Both the position numbers and the translations under genes were made by a program. A stretch of 64,000 bases of DNA from positions 1 through 64,000 of the forward strand of contig NZ_VJZD01000022.1 of NCBI RefSeq assembly GCF_009377175.1, read 5' to 3'. The stretch comes from Streptomyces adustus. GTDB taxonomy: Bacteria; Actinomycetota; Actinomycetes; Streptomycetales; Streptomycetaceae. Below are positions 1-7,467 of the stretch, piece by piece (position 1 is the stretch's first letter; each line of letters opens with the position of its first letter). The notes beneath the pieces were generated by a model. The model was not told the DNA's origin. It ran no database searches and was given only the letters and a program-made list of their open reading frames with translations.

Positions 1-792
1 CCGGCGCTCGCCGAGGTCGCGGGCGGCGCGCTGGTCCAGCTCGGGTACACGCCGGTGCTGTGCACCCGTACCGCGGGCGGCCTCACCGAGGCCGAGTACG
101 TCTCGATGCTCCTCGACCAGCACGTCTGTGGCGTCATCTTCTGCGGCGGACTCACCGAGACCGAACATGCCGCCCTCCTGAAGCGGGGGGTGCCCGTGGT
201 GCTGCTGAACGCGGCCGTCGACTACGCGGGCTTCCCACGGGTGTCCACCGACGACGCCGCCGCCGTGCGCCAGGCGTACGCACATCTGTCGGCCATGGGA
301 CACACAGACATCGGGCTCATGGTCGGCCCCGAACACCACATGCCGTCCCGCCGCAAGGTCGCCGCCTTCACGCAACTGACCTCCGGCAGCGCGGGACGCC
401 ATCCCGTCGGCCACGCGCTGTTCTCCTTCGAGGGCGGCCAGGCCGTCGCCGCCGAACTGCTCTCGGCCGGTGCCACCGCCCTGATCTGCGGCAGCGACGT
501 CCTCGCCCTCGGCGCGATACGTGCGGCCCGTCGCCGGGGACTCGCCGTGCCCGGCGACCTGTCGGTCGTGGGCTACGACGACTCCGCGTTCATGAACTAC
601 ACCGACCCGCCGCTGACCACCCTGCGCCAGCCCATCGAGGCCATGTCCCGGGCCGCGGTCACCCTGCTCGCCAACCAGATCTCGGGGGAGAACCCCACCC
701 CGCAGGAGCTCCTGCACGAACCCGAACTCGTCGTCCGCAACTCCACCGCCCCACCGCTGACCGCACGATGGGGAGCGGCACGCGGGGCATAG
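1..792 (+). CDS. LacI-family transcriptional regulator, 5' end outside window
   Basis: The frame is open from base 1, so only the C-terminal part (about 263 residues) is present and the N-terminal helix-turn-helix lies upstream of the window. What remains is a periplasmic-binding-protein-like effector domain. It contains the typical LacI segments 'GVIFCGGL', 'AVRQAYAHLSAMGHTDIGL', 'ALICGSDVLALGAIRAARRR' and the near-C-terminal 'VVGYDDSAFMNYTDPPLTTL'. Members of this family usually repress sugar catabolism genes and release DNA when a sugar binds. The gene converges on the 3' end of the galactonate operon, so it may or may not regulate it. The AT-rich operator seen upstream of that operon does not look like the usual CG-centred LacI site. 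Confidence 0.88.
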   Translation, partial: PALAEVAGGALVQLGYTPVLCTRTAGGLTEAEYVSMLLDQHVCGVIFCGGLTETEHAALLKRGVPVVLLNAAVDYAGFPRVSTDDAAAVRQAYAHLSAMGHTDIGLMVGPEHHMPSRRKVAAFTQLTSGSAGRHPVGHALFSFEGGQAVAAELLSAGATALICGSDVLALGAIRAARRRGLAVPGDLSVVGYDDSAFMNYTDPPLTTLRQPIEAMSRAAVTLLANQISGENPTPQELLHEPELVVRNSTAPPLTARWGAARGA

Positions 793-812
793 CCGCAGTG
801 GGAGGCAGCACC

Positions 813-1064
813 TTGCTGACATTGGATCTGCACCCGATCTTCAGGAACAACCGCGACATCGAACTCGCTCTGCGGCAGGCCGTCTTCAGGGCGCGACACA
901 CCGGGGAGCCCCTCCAGATCATCCACGGAAAGGGCACCGGCCGCCTCAGGGACCGCGTCCTCGCGTTCCTCGGCCAGAAACACATCAGGAGCATGTACGA
1001 CCACCTGGAGGTCGACCCGGCGTACCCGGGCCGCATCCTGGTCCACTTCGCGCCGCGCCCCTGA
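813..1064 (+). CDS. Small Smr-domain protein
   Basis: An 83-residue protein made almost entirely of an Smr domain, the small MutS-related fold found in nucleases and nucleic-acid-binding proteins. The 'IIHGKGTGRLRDRVLAFL' segment carries the characteristic HGKGTG-L motif. The TTG start at 813 is preferred because a GGAGG lies seven bases upstream. In-frame ATG (768) and GTG (798) have weaker sites, and 768 would overlap the LacI gene. Stand-alone Smr proteins of this size are common but mostly uncharacterised; nuclease activity is inferred from the family, not visible here. It follows the LacI gene by 20 bp and is probably co-transcribed with it. Confidence 0.75.
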   Translation: MLTLDLHPIFRNNRDIELALRQAVFRARHTGEPLQIIHGKGTGRLRDRVLAFLGQKHIRSMYDHLEVDPAYPGRILVHFAPRP

Positions 1065-1075
1065 GCCCGATCCGA

Positions 1076-1106
1076 CTCCGTCGCGAGGTCACCCCTCGGG
1101 ACGGAG
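1076..1106. terminator. Hairpin between convergent genes
   Basis: Thirteen-base arms (1076-1088 and 1094-1106) with one mismatch and a five-base loop lie 11 bp after the Smr stop codon. The stem is GC-rich and has no T tract, as is usual in Streptomyces. It sits between the convergent LacI/Smr and galactonate transcripts, so it could stop transcription from either side. Confidence 0.6.
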
Positions 1107-1237
1107 CGGCCTGCGCGAGGGCGCCTGCCATGCCGTCAGGCCGTCGGGGCGCCGCCGGTGACGGGCCGTTGCCCAACTTTCTGACGCTGCGGCGGGCGAT
1201 GACCCAGTGGCTCCGGGGGTGTCCTCCGGAACAGGAG
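1107..1237. other. Convergent intergenic spacer
   Basis: No coding signal is supported here. It is the gap between the hairpin and the 3' end of the kinase gene. Confidence 0.5.
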
Positions 1238-2215
1238 TCAGTCGATCACGGCGGACCGCCAGGTCTCCTCATCGGCGTCCAGGAGAGCCGCGAGGAGTGC
1301 GGCGTCCGGCAGCGGGCCGTGGTCGGCGGCGACCTTCAACGCCGAGGCCGCGGTGAGATGGCCGAGGCGCAGGGCGCGGTCCACGGGCAGCTGCCGCAGC
1401 ACGCCGCCGAGGAATCCGGCGGCGAACGCGTCGCCCGCGCCCACGGGTTCGGCGACCCGCACCTTCAGGGCCGGCACACGGTGGACGGCGTCCGCGACGA
1501 ACGCGGTGGCCGCGCGGGCCCCGTCCTTCACCACGAGGACGTCCGGACCGGGCAGGAGGTCACGAACCCCTTCGGCATCGGTGATCCCGTCCCCCCACAG
1601 GGCCTGGGCCTCGTCGAGGCCGACGAGGACGATGTCGGCCAGGTCCGCGAGCGGACGCAGCACGTCGGCCGCGGACCGGCCGGACCACAGGGCCGGGCGG
1701 TGGTTGACGTCGAAGCTGACGGGCCACGGGCGGTCGGGGCGCAGCGCGCGTTCGACGAGGGCCCGGCAGCCGGGCGACAGGGCGGGGGTGATGCCGCTGA
1801 GGTGGACCAGCGCGGCGTCGGTGAACGCCGGGTCGTCGAGTATGTCGGGGGTCAGGGCCGAGGCGGCGGATCCGGCGCGGTGGTAGTGGACGCGGGTGCC
1901 ATGTGCGCCCGGGTCCTTGAACAGCAGTCCGGTGGGGCGTTCCGGGTCGATGCGGACGCCGCTGACGTCGACCCCGCCCGCGGCGATCCGGGCGCGGACG
2001 CGACGGCCGAAGGGATCGTCGCCCACCGCGGAGACCCAGCGGGCGGGAATGCCGTGGTCGGCGAGGTAGAGGGCGACGTTCGACTCGGCGCCCGCGATGT
2101 CGACGCGCAGCAGGTCGGCGCCGTCCAACGGACCCAGGGGGTCGGGGGCGAGGGCGGCCATGGTCTCGCCGACGCAGGTCACGGGGCCGTGACGCAGTGG
2201 CCGATCGGTGTTCAT
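1238..2215 (-). CDS. PfkB-family sugar kinase, probable 2-keto-3-deoxygalactonate kinase
   Basis: A 325-residue ribokinase/PfkB-fold kinase. The C-terminal PfkB signature 'VGAGDAFAAGF' is present, with the catalytic base Asp at about residue 262 and the anion hole in GAGD. The N-terminal 'TCVGETMAALAPD' resembles 2-keto-3-deoxygluconate kinases. ATG at 2215 is preferred over the upstream extension because GGAAG precedes it and the extension would run into the lactonase gene. Last gene of the operon, 10 bp after the SMP-30 lactonase. With D-galactonate dehydratase and a KDPG/KDPGal-type aldolase in the same operon, the inferred substrate is 2-keto-3-deoxygalactonate. This gives the DgoK role, although E. 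coli DgoK belongs to another fold. Ketodeoxygluconate is the alternative substrate. Confidence 0.85.
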   Translation of the reverse strand: MNTDRPLRHGPVTCVGETMAALAPDPLGPLDGADLLRVDIAGAESNVALYLADHGIPARWVSAVGDDPFGRRVRARIAAGGVDVSGVRIDPERPTGLLFKDPGAHGTRVHYHRAGSAASALTPDILDDPAFTDAALVHLSGITPALSPGCRALVERALRPDRPWPVSFDVNHRPALWSGRSAADVLRPLADLADIVLVGLDEAQALWGDGITDAEGVRDLLPGPDVLVVKDGARAATAFVADAVHRVPALKVRVAEPVGAGDAFAAGFLGGVLRQLPVDRALRLGHLTAASALKVAADHGPLPDAALLAALLDADEETWRSAVID

Positions 2216-2225
2216 GGTGGGCTTC

Positions 2226-3131
2226 CTAGGGGGTTTCGGCGCGGTCCGGCGGGGCCGAGGCGGAGGGGATCGCGGGGCGGTACGGAGAGGCTCGGGTGCC
2301 GGGAACGTCGACCCGGACCGCGAAGACGGCACCGTCGAGGGGGCCCGGATCGGGCAGGCCGATGTGTGCGCTGGTGACGAGGAGTGTCCGGCCGTCCGGG
2401 CCGCCGAGGCAGAGTCCCGCGGGCTGCCCGGCGGGCAGTTCGACGACCCGGTCGAGGCTGCCGTCGGGCCGGTAGCGGTGGACCTGCCCGGCGCCCCAGA
2501 CCGCGGTCCACAGGCAGCCCTCGATGTCGGTGGTCATGCCGTCGGGGCTGCCGGACGTGAGGGCGACGAAGGGTTCGGGCGTGCCCGGGTCGCCGGTCCC
2601 CGGGTCGACCGGGTAGCGGCGGACGACGCCCCGGGCGCTGTCGGCGAGATACATGACCGTTCCATCGGCGCTGAAGGCAGGGCCGTTGGGAATCGTGATG
2701 TCCTGAAGGACCCGGGTGACACGGCCGTCGCGGTCCAGGCGGTACAGGGAGCCCGCGTCGTCGGTGGCCTCGTACGCCATGCTGCCTGCCCAGAAGCGGC
2801 CGTGCGGGTCGGCGACGCCGTCGTTCATCCGCATCGGCACACGTGCGTCGTCCTCGGGGCGCGCGATCCAGTCGACGCGGCCCGCGGGGTCGATGTGGCA
2901 GATGCCGGTGCCCGCCGCGGCGATCCAGTGGCCAGGGCGCCCTTCCACCGGTGCCACGGCGCCCAGCGGGCAGGGCAGTTGCGTGATCTGCTCGAGCCGT
3001 TCGTCGGGCCGGTCGGGCAGGGCGAGCAGCCTGCCGGTGAGGATGTCGGTGAGCACGGCACGGCCGTCCGTCCAGCGGATGCCCTCGCCCAGCTCCAGAC
3101 GGTCGCTTCCCAGGACCGGGGGAGTGGTCAT
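2226..3131 (-). CDS. SMP-30/gluconolactonase-family sugar lactonase
   Basis: A 301-residue six-bladed beta-propeller of the SMP-30/gluconolactonase/LRE family. Metal-site segments visible are 'LGEGIRWTDGRAVLTDI' (metal Glu), 'MRMNDGVADPHGRFWAGSM' (Asn and Asp) and 'PNGPAFSADGTVMYLADS'. These enzymes hydrolyse aldono-lactones to aldonic acids. Here the expected substrate is the galactono-lactone made by the operon's SDR dehydrogenase. The ATG at 3131 overlaps the aldolase stop by four bases (ATGA), indicating translational coupling. No signal peptide is visible, so it should be cytosolic. Confidence 0.88.
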   Translation of the reverse strand: MTTPPVLGSDRLELGEGIRWTDGRAVLTDILTGRLLALPDRPDERLEQITQLPCPLGAVAPVEGRPGHWIAAAGTGICHIDPAGRVDWIARPEDDARVPMRMNDGVADPHGRFWAGSMAYEATDDAGSLYRLDRDGRVTRVLQDITIPNGPAFSADGTVMYLADSARGVVRRYPVDPGTGDPGTPEPFVALTSGSPDGMTTDIEGCLWTAVWGAGQVHRYRPDGSLDRVVELPAGQPAGLCLGGPDGRTLLVTSAHIGLPDPGPLDGAVFAVRVDVPGTRASPYRPAIPSASAPPDRAETP

Positions 3132-3763
3132 GGGCGTGCCTGCGTGCGGACGACGTCCAGGAAGGCACGGGCGCGCTCGCGCAGGGCGGTGAGATCGCCA
3201 CCCGCCGCGGCATCGCCGATCAGGGGAGAGCCGACGCCGACGGCCGTGGCCCCCGCGCGCAGGTAGTCGGTGGCCGCCGCGGCGTCCACTCCTCCGACCG
3301 GTACGAAGGGCAGGTCCGGGAAGGGACCGCGCAGGTCTCGCAGGTAGCCGGGCCCCCCGGCGCTGCCGGCCGGGAAGAGCTTCAGGGCGTCGGCGCCGAG
3401 CCGCCGGGCCTGGAGGATGTCGGTGGGGGTCATCACGCCCGCGAGGACGGGGAGTCCGAGTTCCCGGCCGGTGGCGATGGAGTCGCTGACCGCCGGGGTG
3501 ACCAGGAACGCGGCGCCGGCCTTTTGGGCGGCGCGGGCGTCGTCGGAGGTGAGCACGGTTCCGGCGCCGAGCATCGCGTCGGCGCCCAGTGCGGCACGGG
3601 CCCGGGCGATGACGTCGAGCGCGTCCCGCCCGGAGAGCGAGACCTCGATGAGGGCGACCCCCTCCTCGGCGAGGGCGAGCACGGTGCTCAGCGCGGCGTC
3701 CGGGTCGCTGCCGCGGACGATGGCGAGCAACCGGTGGGCGCGCAGCGCGGCGAGCAGGTTCAT
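3128..3763 (-). CDS. 2-keto-3-deoxy-6-phosphogluconate/galactonate aldolase
   Basis: A 211-residue class I aldolase of the KDPG/KHG family, normal length. The catalytic Glu (about residue 40) is in 'ALIEVSL', the phosphate-site 'GAGTVLT' is present, and the Schiff-base lysine is at about residue 128 in 'DALKLFPAG'. It cleaves KDPG or its galactonate isomer KDPGal to pyruvate and glyceraldehyde-3-phosphate. The neighbouring galactonate dehydratase favours KDPGal (DgoA role), but the family is often bifunctional and the sequence does not settle this. AGGGA lies just upstream of the ATG. Its upstream flank is a 29-bp tandem repeat array that separates it from the epimerase gene. Confidence 0.9.
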   Translation of the reverse strand: MNLLAALRAHRLLAIVRGSDPDAALSTVLALAEEGVALIEVSLSGRDALDVIARARAALGADAMLGAGTVLTSDDARAAQKAGAAFLVTPAVSDSIATGRELGLPVLAGVMTPTDILQARRLGADALKLFPAGSAGGPGYLRDLRGPFPDLPFVPVGGVDAAAATDYLRAGATAVGVGSPLIGDAAAGGDLTALRERARAFLDVVRTQARP

Positions 3764-3778
3764 CCGGAATCCCTTCTG

Positions 3779-3907
3779 GTGACGGGTGTTCAGAGGCGGC
3801 GGGTCTCGTGACGGGTGTTGCGAGTCGACCGGACCGGTGACGGGTGTTGAGAGCGGGCCGGTCCGGTGACGGGTGTTGAGAGCGGGCCGGTCCGGTGACG
3901 GGCGTTC
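3779..3907. repeat. 29-bp tandem repeat array, about 4.5 units
   Basis: The core GTGACGGGTGTT (last copy GTGACGGGCGTT) starts at 3779, 3808, 3837, 3866 and 3895, exactly 29 bases apart. Units 3 and 4 are identical over the full 29 bases. Unit 1 continues with the bases that, at 3906-3920, encode the epimerase C-terminus, so the array appears to have grown by duplication of the end of that gene. It lies between two genes of the operon. Confidence 0.9.
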
Positions 3908-4703
3908 AGAGGCGGCGGTCCGCGGTCACGGTCAGCCGCCAGGCGACCTCGCCGCTCGGCGGTACGACGGCGGTGTCGCCCTCGCCCGCCGCGGCGCGGT
4001 CGAAGACGCGCCCGAGCATCGGCTCGACGCCGACCGAGCGGTACGGCGCCTCCTGGGGGAAGCCGCCGAGGTTGCGCCACAGAGCGACCGCCACCGGCTG
4101 TCCGTCGGCCTCGACGGACAGGTGCAGGGTGTCGGTGCCGTCGTGCACGGACACCCGGGAGGTCAGGACGACCGCCCCGACGGCGCTGCCGTCGTCCGGG
4201 CCGAGCCGGTCCAGGGGCACGCCGCCGACGGTGGGCCAGGCCCCGGCGACCCATCGGTCGCCCTCGTCCGGGTAGAGCCGTGCGAGAGCCGGCCTGGCGA
4301 CGCCGATGCGGGCGGCCGTGGAGAGGTCCAGCAGGGCGTGGGCGGCCCAGACGAAGCGGTAGCCGGGCTCGGCGGCGAGCGTGTAGTCGGCGACGACCGC
4401 GTTCCCACGTTCGCCGATGCGCCGGGTCAGGCGGAAGTCGGGGCACTCCACGGTGTCCTGGTCCCCGGCCCGCTGCCAGGACCGTGACCAGGCGTCCCCG
4501 TGGTCGGGCAGTCCGCGCACGGTGGGCACGCACTCCTCCAGCCCTCCGGCGTCGGCGAAGGAATCACCGGGCCGGACCAGGTGGCGGCGGGGTTCGTTCC
4601 GGTGCCACAGCCACTCGCGGCCGCCCGCGGTCAGCGATGTCCAGCGTCCGTCGTGGTCCATGTCGGTGGTGACACGGACGGGCAGCGAGGCGACCCTCAC
4701 CAT
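3906..4703 (-). CDS. Aldose 1-epimerase-like (galactose mutarotase fold) protein
   Basis: A 265-residue beta-sandwich protein resembling the galactose mutarotase superfamily. Visible family-like segments are 'DGRWTSLTAGGREWLWH' near the N-terminus, 'DAGGLEECVPT' in place of the usual substrate loop, and 'YRFVWAAHALLDL' in the position of the catalytic histidine region. Mutarotases interconvert alpha and beta anomers, which would supply beta-galactose to the dehydrogenase. It overlaps the dehydratase gene by a few bases. Its stop codon at 3906-3908 lies inside the last unit of the 29-bp repeat array. Family assignment is reasonable, but the exact substrate is inferred from context. Confidence 0.75.
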   Translation of the reverse strand: MVRVASLPVRVTTDMDHDGRWTSLTAGGREWLWHRNEPRRHLVRPGDSFADAGGLEECVPTVRGLPDHGDAWSRSWQRAGDQDTVECPDFRLTRRIGERGNAVVADYTLAAEPGYRFVWAAHALLDLSTAARIGVARPALARLYPDEGDRWVAGAWPTVGGVPLDRLGPDDGSAVGAVVLTSRVSVHDGTDTLHLSVEADGQPVAVALWRNLGGFPQEAPYRSVGVEPMLGRVFDRAAAGEGDTAVVPPSGEVAWRLTVTADRRL

Positions 4704-5842
4704 TCGGCGAAGGAGCCGTCGGCGTGCCGCCAGACGGGGTTGCGCCAGGCGTGGCCGGACCGGTCGGCATTCCGTACCGCGTCCTCGTCGACGGCGATCC
4801 CGAGTCCGGGGAGTTCGGTGCGGTGCGCCTGGCCGTCGACGAAGCGGAAGGGCTCGGTGTCGACCAGGTAGGACAGCAGGTCGGCGTCCTTGTTGTAGTG
4901 GATGCCCCGGCTCTGTTCCTGGATCAGGAAGTTCGGCGTGGCGAAGGCGACCTGGAGGCTCGCGGCGAGCGCGATCGGTCCGAGCGGGCAGTGCGGCGCC
5001 AGGTGGGCCCCGAAGGTCTCGGCGAGCGAGGCGATCCTGGTGACCTCGGATATCCCGCCGGCGTGCGACAGGTCCGGCTGGGCCACGGCGATGCCGGCCG
5101 TCAGCGCCGGGAGGAAGTCGGCCCGCCCGTAGAGCCGTTCACCGGTGGCGAGCGGTACCGGCGAGGCGGCGACCAGGCCCGGCAGCAGGTGTCCCTGCTC
5201 GGGCAGGACGGGTTCCTCGACGAACAGCGGGTGCAGGGGGGCTATCTCGTGCAGCACGCGCCGCGCGTTGGCGGCGCTGAAGCGTCCGTGGAAGTCGACG
5301 GCGACGTCCCGGTGCGGGCCCAGAACCTCGCGGGCGGCCGCCACGCGCTCCACGACGGCGGCCGTCTCGGCGGGGCTGCCGATCGGCGGGGTGCGCCCGG
5401 CGGCGTTCATCTTGACGGCGGTGAAACCGGCCTCCACCTGGGCGGTGACCTCCTCCTTGAGCCGGTCCGGTTCGTCGCCGCCGACCCAGGCGTACACCCG
5501 TACCGTGTCGCGGACCGGGCCGCCGAGCAGAGTGTGCACCGGTACCCCGAGGGACTGGCCGGCGATGTCCCACAGGGCCTGGTCGATACCGGCGACGGCG
5601 CTGGAGAGGACCGGCCCGCCCCGGTAGAAGCCGCCCTTGCTGAGCACCTGCCAGTGGTCCTGGATCCGCAGCGGGTCCTGGCCCACCAGGTACTCCGACA
5701 GCACCTCGACGGCCGACCGGACCACCTCGGCCCGGCCCTCCACCACCGGCTCGCCCCAGCCGACGACACCGTCGTCGGTCTCGATACGGCAGAACAGCCA
5801 GCGGGGCGGGATGAGAAAGGTCTCGACGCGCGCGATCTTCAC
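4697..5842 (-). CDS. dgoD: D-galactonate dehydratase
   Basis: A 381-residue enolase-superfamily enzyme very close to E. coli DgoD in length and sequence. The N-terminal 'PPRWLF' and 'DDGVVGWGEPVVEGRA' and the C-terminal 'WRNPVWRHADGSFAEW' match that enzyme closely. The expected metal ligands are Asp183 (in 'VDFHGR'), Glu209 (in 'FVEEP') and Glu235 (in 'TGERL'). His185 and the His at about 284 ('LAPHCPLGPIALAA') are the catalytic histidines. It dehydrates D-galactonate to 2-keto-3-deoxygalactonate. The ATG overlaps the GntR regulator stop by four bases. This gene anchors the interpretation of the whole operon. Confidence 0.95.
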   Translation of the reverse strand: MKIARVETFLIPPRWLFCRIETDDGVVGWGEPVVEGRAEVVRSAVEVLSEYLVGQDPLRIQDHWQVLSKGGFYRGGPVLSSAVAGIDQALWDIAGQSLGVPVHTLLGGPVRDTVRVYAWVGGDEPDRLKEEVTAQVEAGFTAVKMNAAGRTPPIGSPAETAAVVERVAAAREVLGPHRDVAVDFHGRFSAANARRVLHEIAPLHPLFVEEPVLPEQGHLLPGLVAASPVPLATGERLYGRADFLPALTAGIAVAQPDLSHAGGISEVTRIASLAETFGAHLAPHCPLGPIALAASLQVAFATPNFLIQEQSRGIHYNKDADLLSYLVDTEPFRFVDGQAHRTELPGLGIAVDEDAVRNADRSGHAWRNPVWRHADGSFAEW

Positions 5843-6600
5843 TGTGCCTGGCCGTCCTTCTTCTCCGGTGAATCGTCCGCGCCCTGCGGCTCCTGCGGGC
5901 CGCTGACCCTGTCGAGATCGCGGGTCGCCTGGTCGAGGAGGGCGCGCATGGCGCGTTCCGCGGCGTCGGGGTCCCGGTCGCGCACGGCGTCGAGGACGGC
6001 TCGGTGGCTGGGGACCGGGTCCTCGCTGTGCGGGGCGCTGTGCACGAGCTGGTCCCGCTGGGCGAGGCCCGACTCGATGACCATCTCCATGCGTTCCAGC
6101 AGTTCGTTGTGGGTGGCCGCGAGCAGTGCCCGGTGGAAGGCGAGGTCGGCCTCGACGGCGTCGCTCGCGCCTCCCTGGAGGCCCATGGCGGTCAGGGCCG
6201 CCTCCAGCGCCTCCAGGTCGGCGTCGGTGCGGCGGTCCGCAGCGAGGCGTACGGCCGCGGGCTCGATGATGCCGCGGACCTCGCCGAGGTTGCGCAGCAG
6301 TGCGGTGTCCGCACCGGTGGCGCTGCTCTCGGAGAACTGCCAGCGCAGCATGTCGGCGTCGAGCAGGTTCCAGTCCGAACGTGGTCTGACGAAGGTGCCG
6401 CGCTTCTGCCGGGCGTCGACCATGCCCTTCGCGGCGAGCACCTTCAGGGCCTCGCGCAGAGCGGTCAGGCTGACGTCCAGCTCGCTCTGAAGGGCCGCCA
6501 TGTCGAGCGTCGCTCCCTCGGGGATGGCGCCGCTGAGCACCCGGTGGGCGAGGGCCTCCACGGTCTGGCCGTGCACTCCGCGGCGTGCGTAGGGCGTCAT
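5839..6600 (-). CDS. GntR/FadR-type (FCD) regulator, DgoR-like
   Basis: A 253-residue protein with an N-terminal winged helix-turn-helix (about residues 10-75, including 'LQSELDVSLTALREALKVLAAKGMVDARQKRGTFV') and a C-terminal all-helical FCD ligand domain. The FCD metal-site histidines are in 'DLAFHRALLAATHN' and 'SHRAVLDAV'. The family usually represses sugar acid genes and responds to the acid. E. coli DgoR, of the same subfamily, responds to galactonate. It sits inside the operon, directly upstream of and overlapping dgoD, which suggests a local control role. The C-terminal tail is charged and low-complexity. Confidence 0.88.
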   Translation of the reverse strand: MTPYARRGVHGQTVEALAHRVLSGAIPEGATLDMAALQSELDVSLTALREALKVLAAKGMVDARQKRGTFVRPRSDWNLLDADMLRWQFSESSATGADTALLRNLGEVRGIIEPAAVRLAADRRTDADLEALEAALTAMGLQGGASDAVEADLAFHRALLAATHNELLERMEMVIESGLAQRDQLVHSAPHSEDPVPSHRAVLDAVRDRDPDAAERAMRALLDQATRDLDRVSGPQEPQGADDSPEKKDGQAQ

Positions 6601-6652
6601 AGGTATGCCTTTCTTGCTGTTCGGTCGGTGGCTGGAGCGGTTGGTTGTTGTG

Positions 6653-7411
6653 TCAGGCCGAGGACTTGGTGACGCTCCAGCCGCCGTCCACGAGCAGACT
6701 CGATCCGGTGATGTACGAGGCTTCGTCGGCGGCGAGGAAGGCGACGGCGGCGGCGACCTCCTCGGGGGTGCCGAAACGGCGGGCCGCGGTCTCCGCGACG
6801 CTGAGCTCGCGGTCGGCCTGCGGGACCCGGTCCCACGCGGCGGTCAGGATCGGCCCCGGCAGTACCGCGTTGACGCGGACGTCCGGGCCGTACTCGACGG
6901 CGAGTTGACCGCACAGGGAGAGCAGGGCGCCCTTGCTCGCCGCGTAGGCGGGGTGGCCGGGGATGCCCCGGTGCGCGTGCACGGAGGAGACGAGCACCAC
7001 GGACCCGCCGTGTGCGCGCAGGTCCGGCAGTGCCGCCTTCACACCGAGGAAGGCGCCGGTGAGGTTGACCGAGAGCTGCCGTTCCCAGGAGGCGAGCGTG
7101 GTCTCGTGGGCGGGCGCGACGGCCACCGTGTACGCGTTGTTTACCAGGACGCCCATGGGCCCGAAGGCGTGCGCGGCGGTGACGACCCGTTGCCAGTCCT
7201 CCTCGCTCGCGACGTCGGCGGCCACGAACACGGCCCTGGCCCCGTCCTTGCGCAGCCGCTCGGCGGTCTCCTCGCCGCGCTCGGCGGCGATGTCGACGAG
7301 GACGACGGCCGCGCCCTCCGCGCTCAGGCGGGCCGCGCAGGCCGCGCCGATGCCTGACGCGGCGCCCGTGACGACGGCGACACGGTGGGTGAAACGGGCG
7401 GCTGGATTCAT
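6653..7411 (-). CDS. SDR sugar dehydrogenase, probable galactose dehydrogenase
   Basis: A 252-residue classical short-chain dehydrogenase. It has the cofactor motif 'TGAASGIG' near the N-terminus, an Asp after beta-2 ('VLVDIA') indicating NAD preference, the 'NNAYT' segment, catalytic Ser in 'LVSSVHAH' and 'YAASK' with the catalytic Tyr and Lys. The operon requires an enzyme that oxidises galactose to galactono-lactone, and this is the only candidate. SDR specificity cannot be read from sequence, so that role is inferred. ATG at 7411 is chosen rather than the long upstream extension. AGGAGAAG lies about 12 bases upstream. Confidence 0.82.
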   Translation of the reverse strand: MNPAARFTHRVAVVTGAASGIGAACAARLSAEGAAVVLVDIAAERGEETAERLRKDGARAVFVAADVASEEDWQRVVTAAHAFGPMGVLVNNAYTVAVAPAHETTLASWERQLSVNLTGAFLGVKAALPDLRAHGGSVVLVSSVHAHRGIPGHPAYAASKGALLSLCGQLAVEYGPDVRVNAVLPGPILTAAWDRVPQADRELSVAETAARRFGTPEEVAAAVAFLAADEASYITGSSLLVDGGWSVTKSSA

Positions 7412-7467
7412 GGGGTGGATCTTCTCCTGTTCGAGGGGCCGGCGGGGCGCGGATTCGTCCGCTGTCG

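Noticed and set aside
3779..3907. Possible CRISPR array (29-bp periodicity)
   Set aside because: The repeats are directly adjacent with no unique spacers between them, so this is a simple tandem repeat.
4724..6490. 588-residue plus-strand open frame
   Set aside because: It is antisense to dgoD and the GntR gene, which have clear family motifs; low-complexity Gly/Arg/Val-rich translation is a GC-content artefact.
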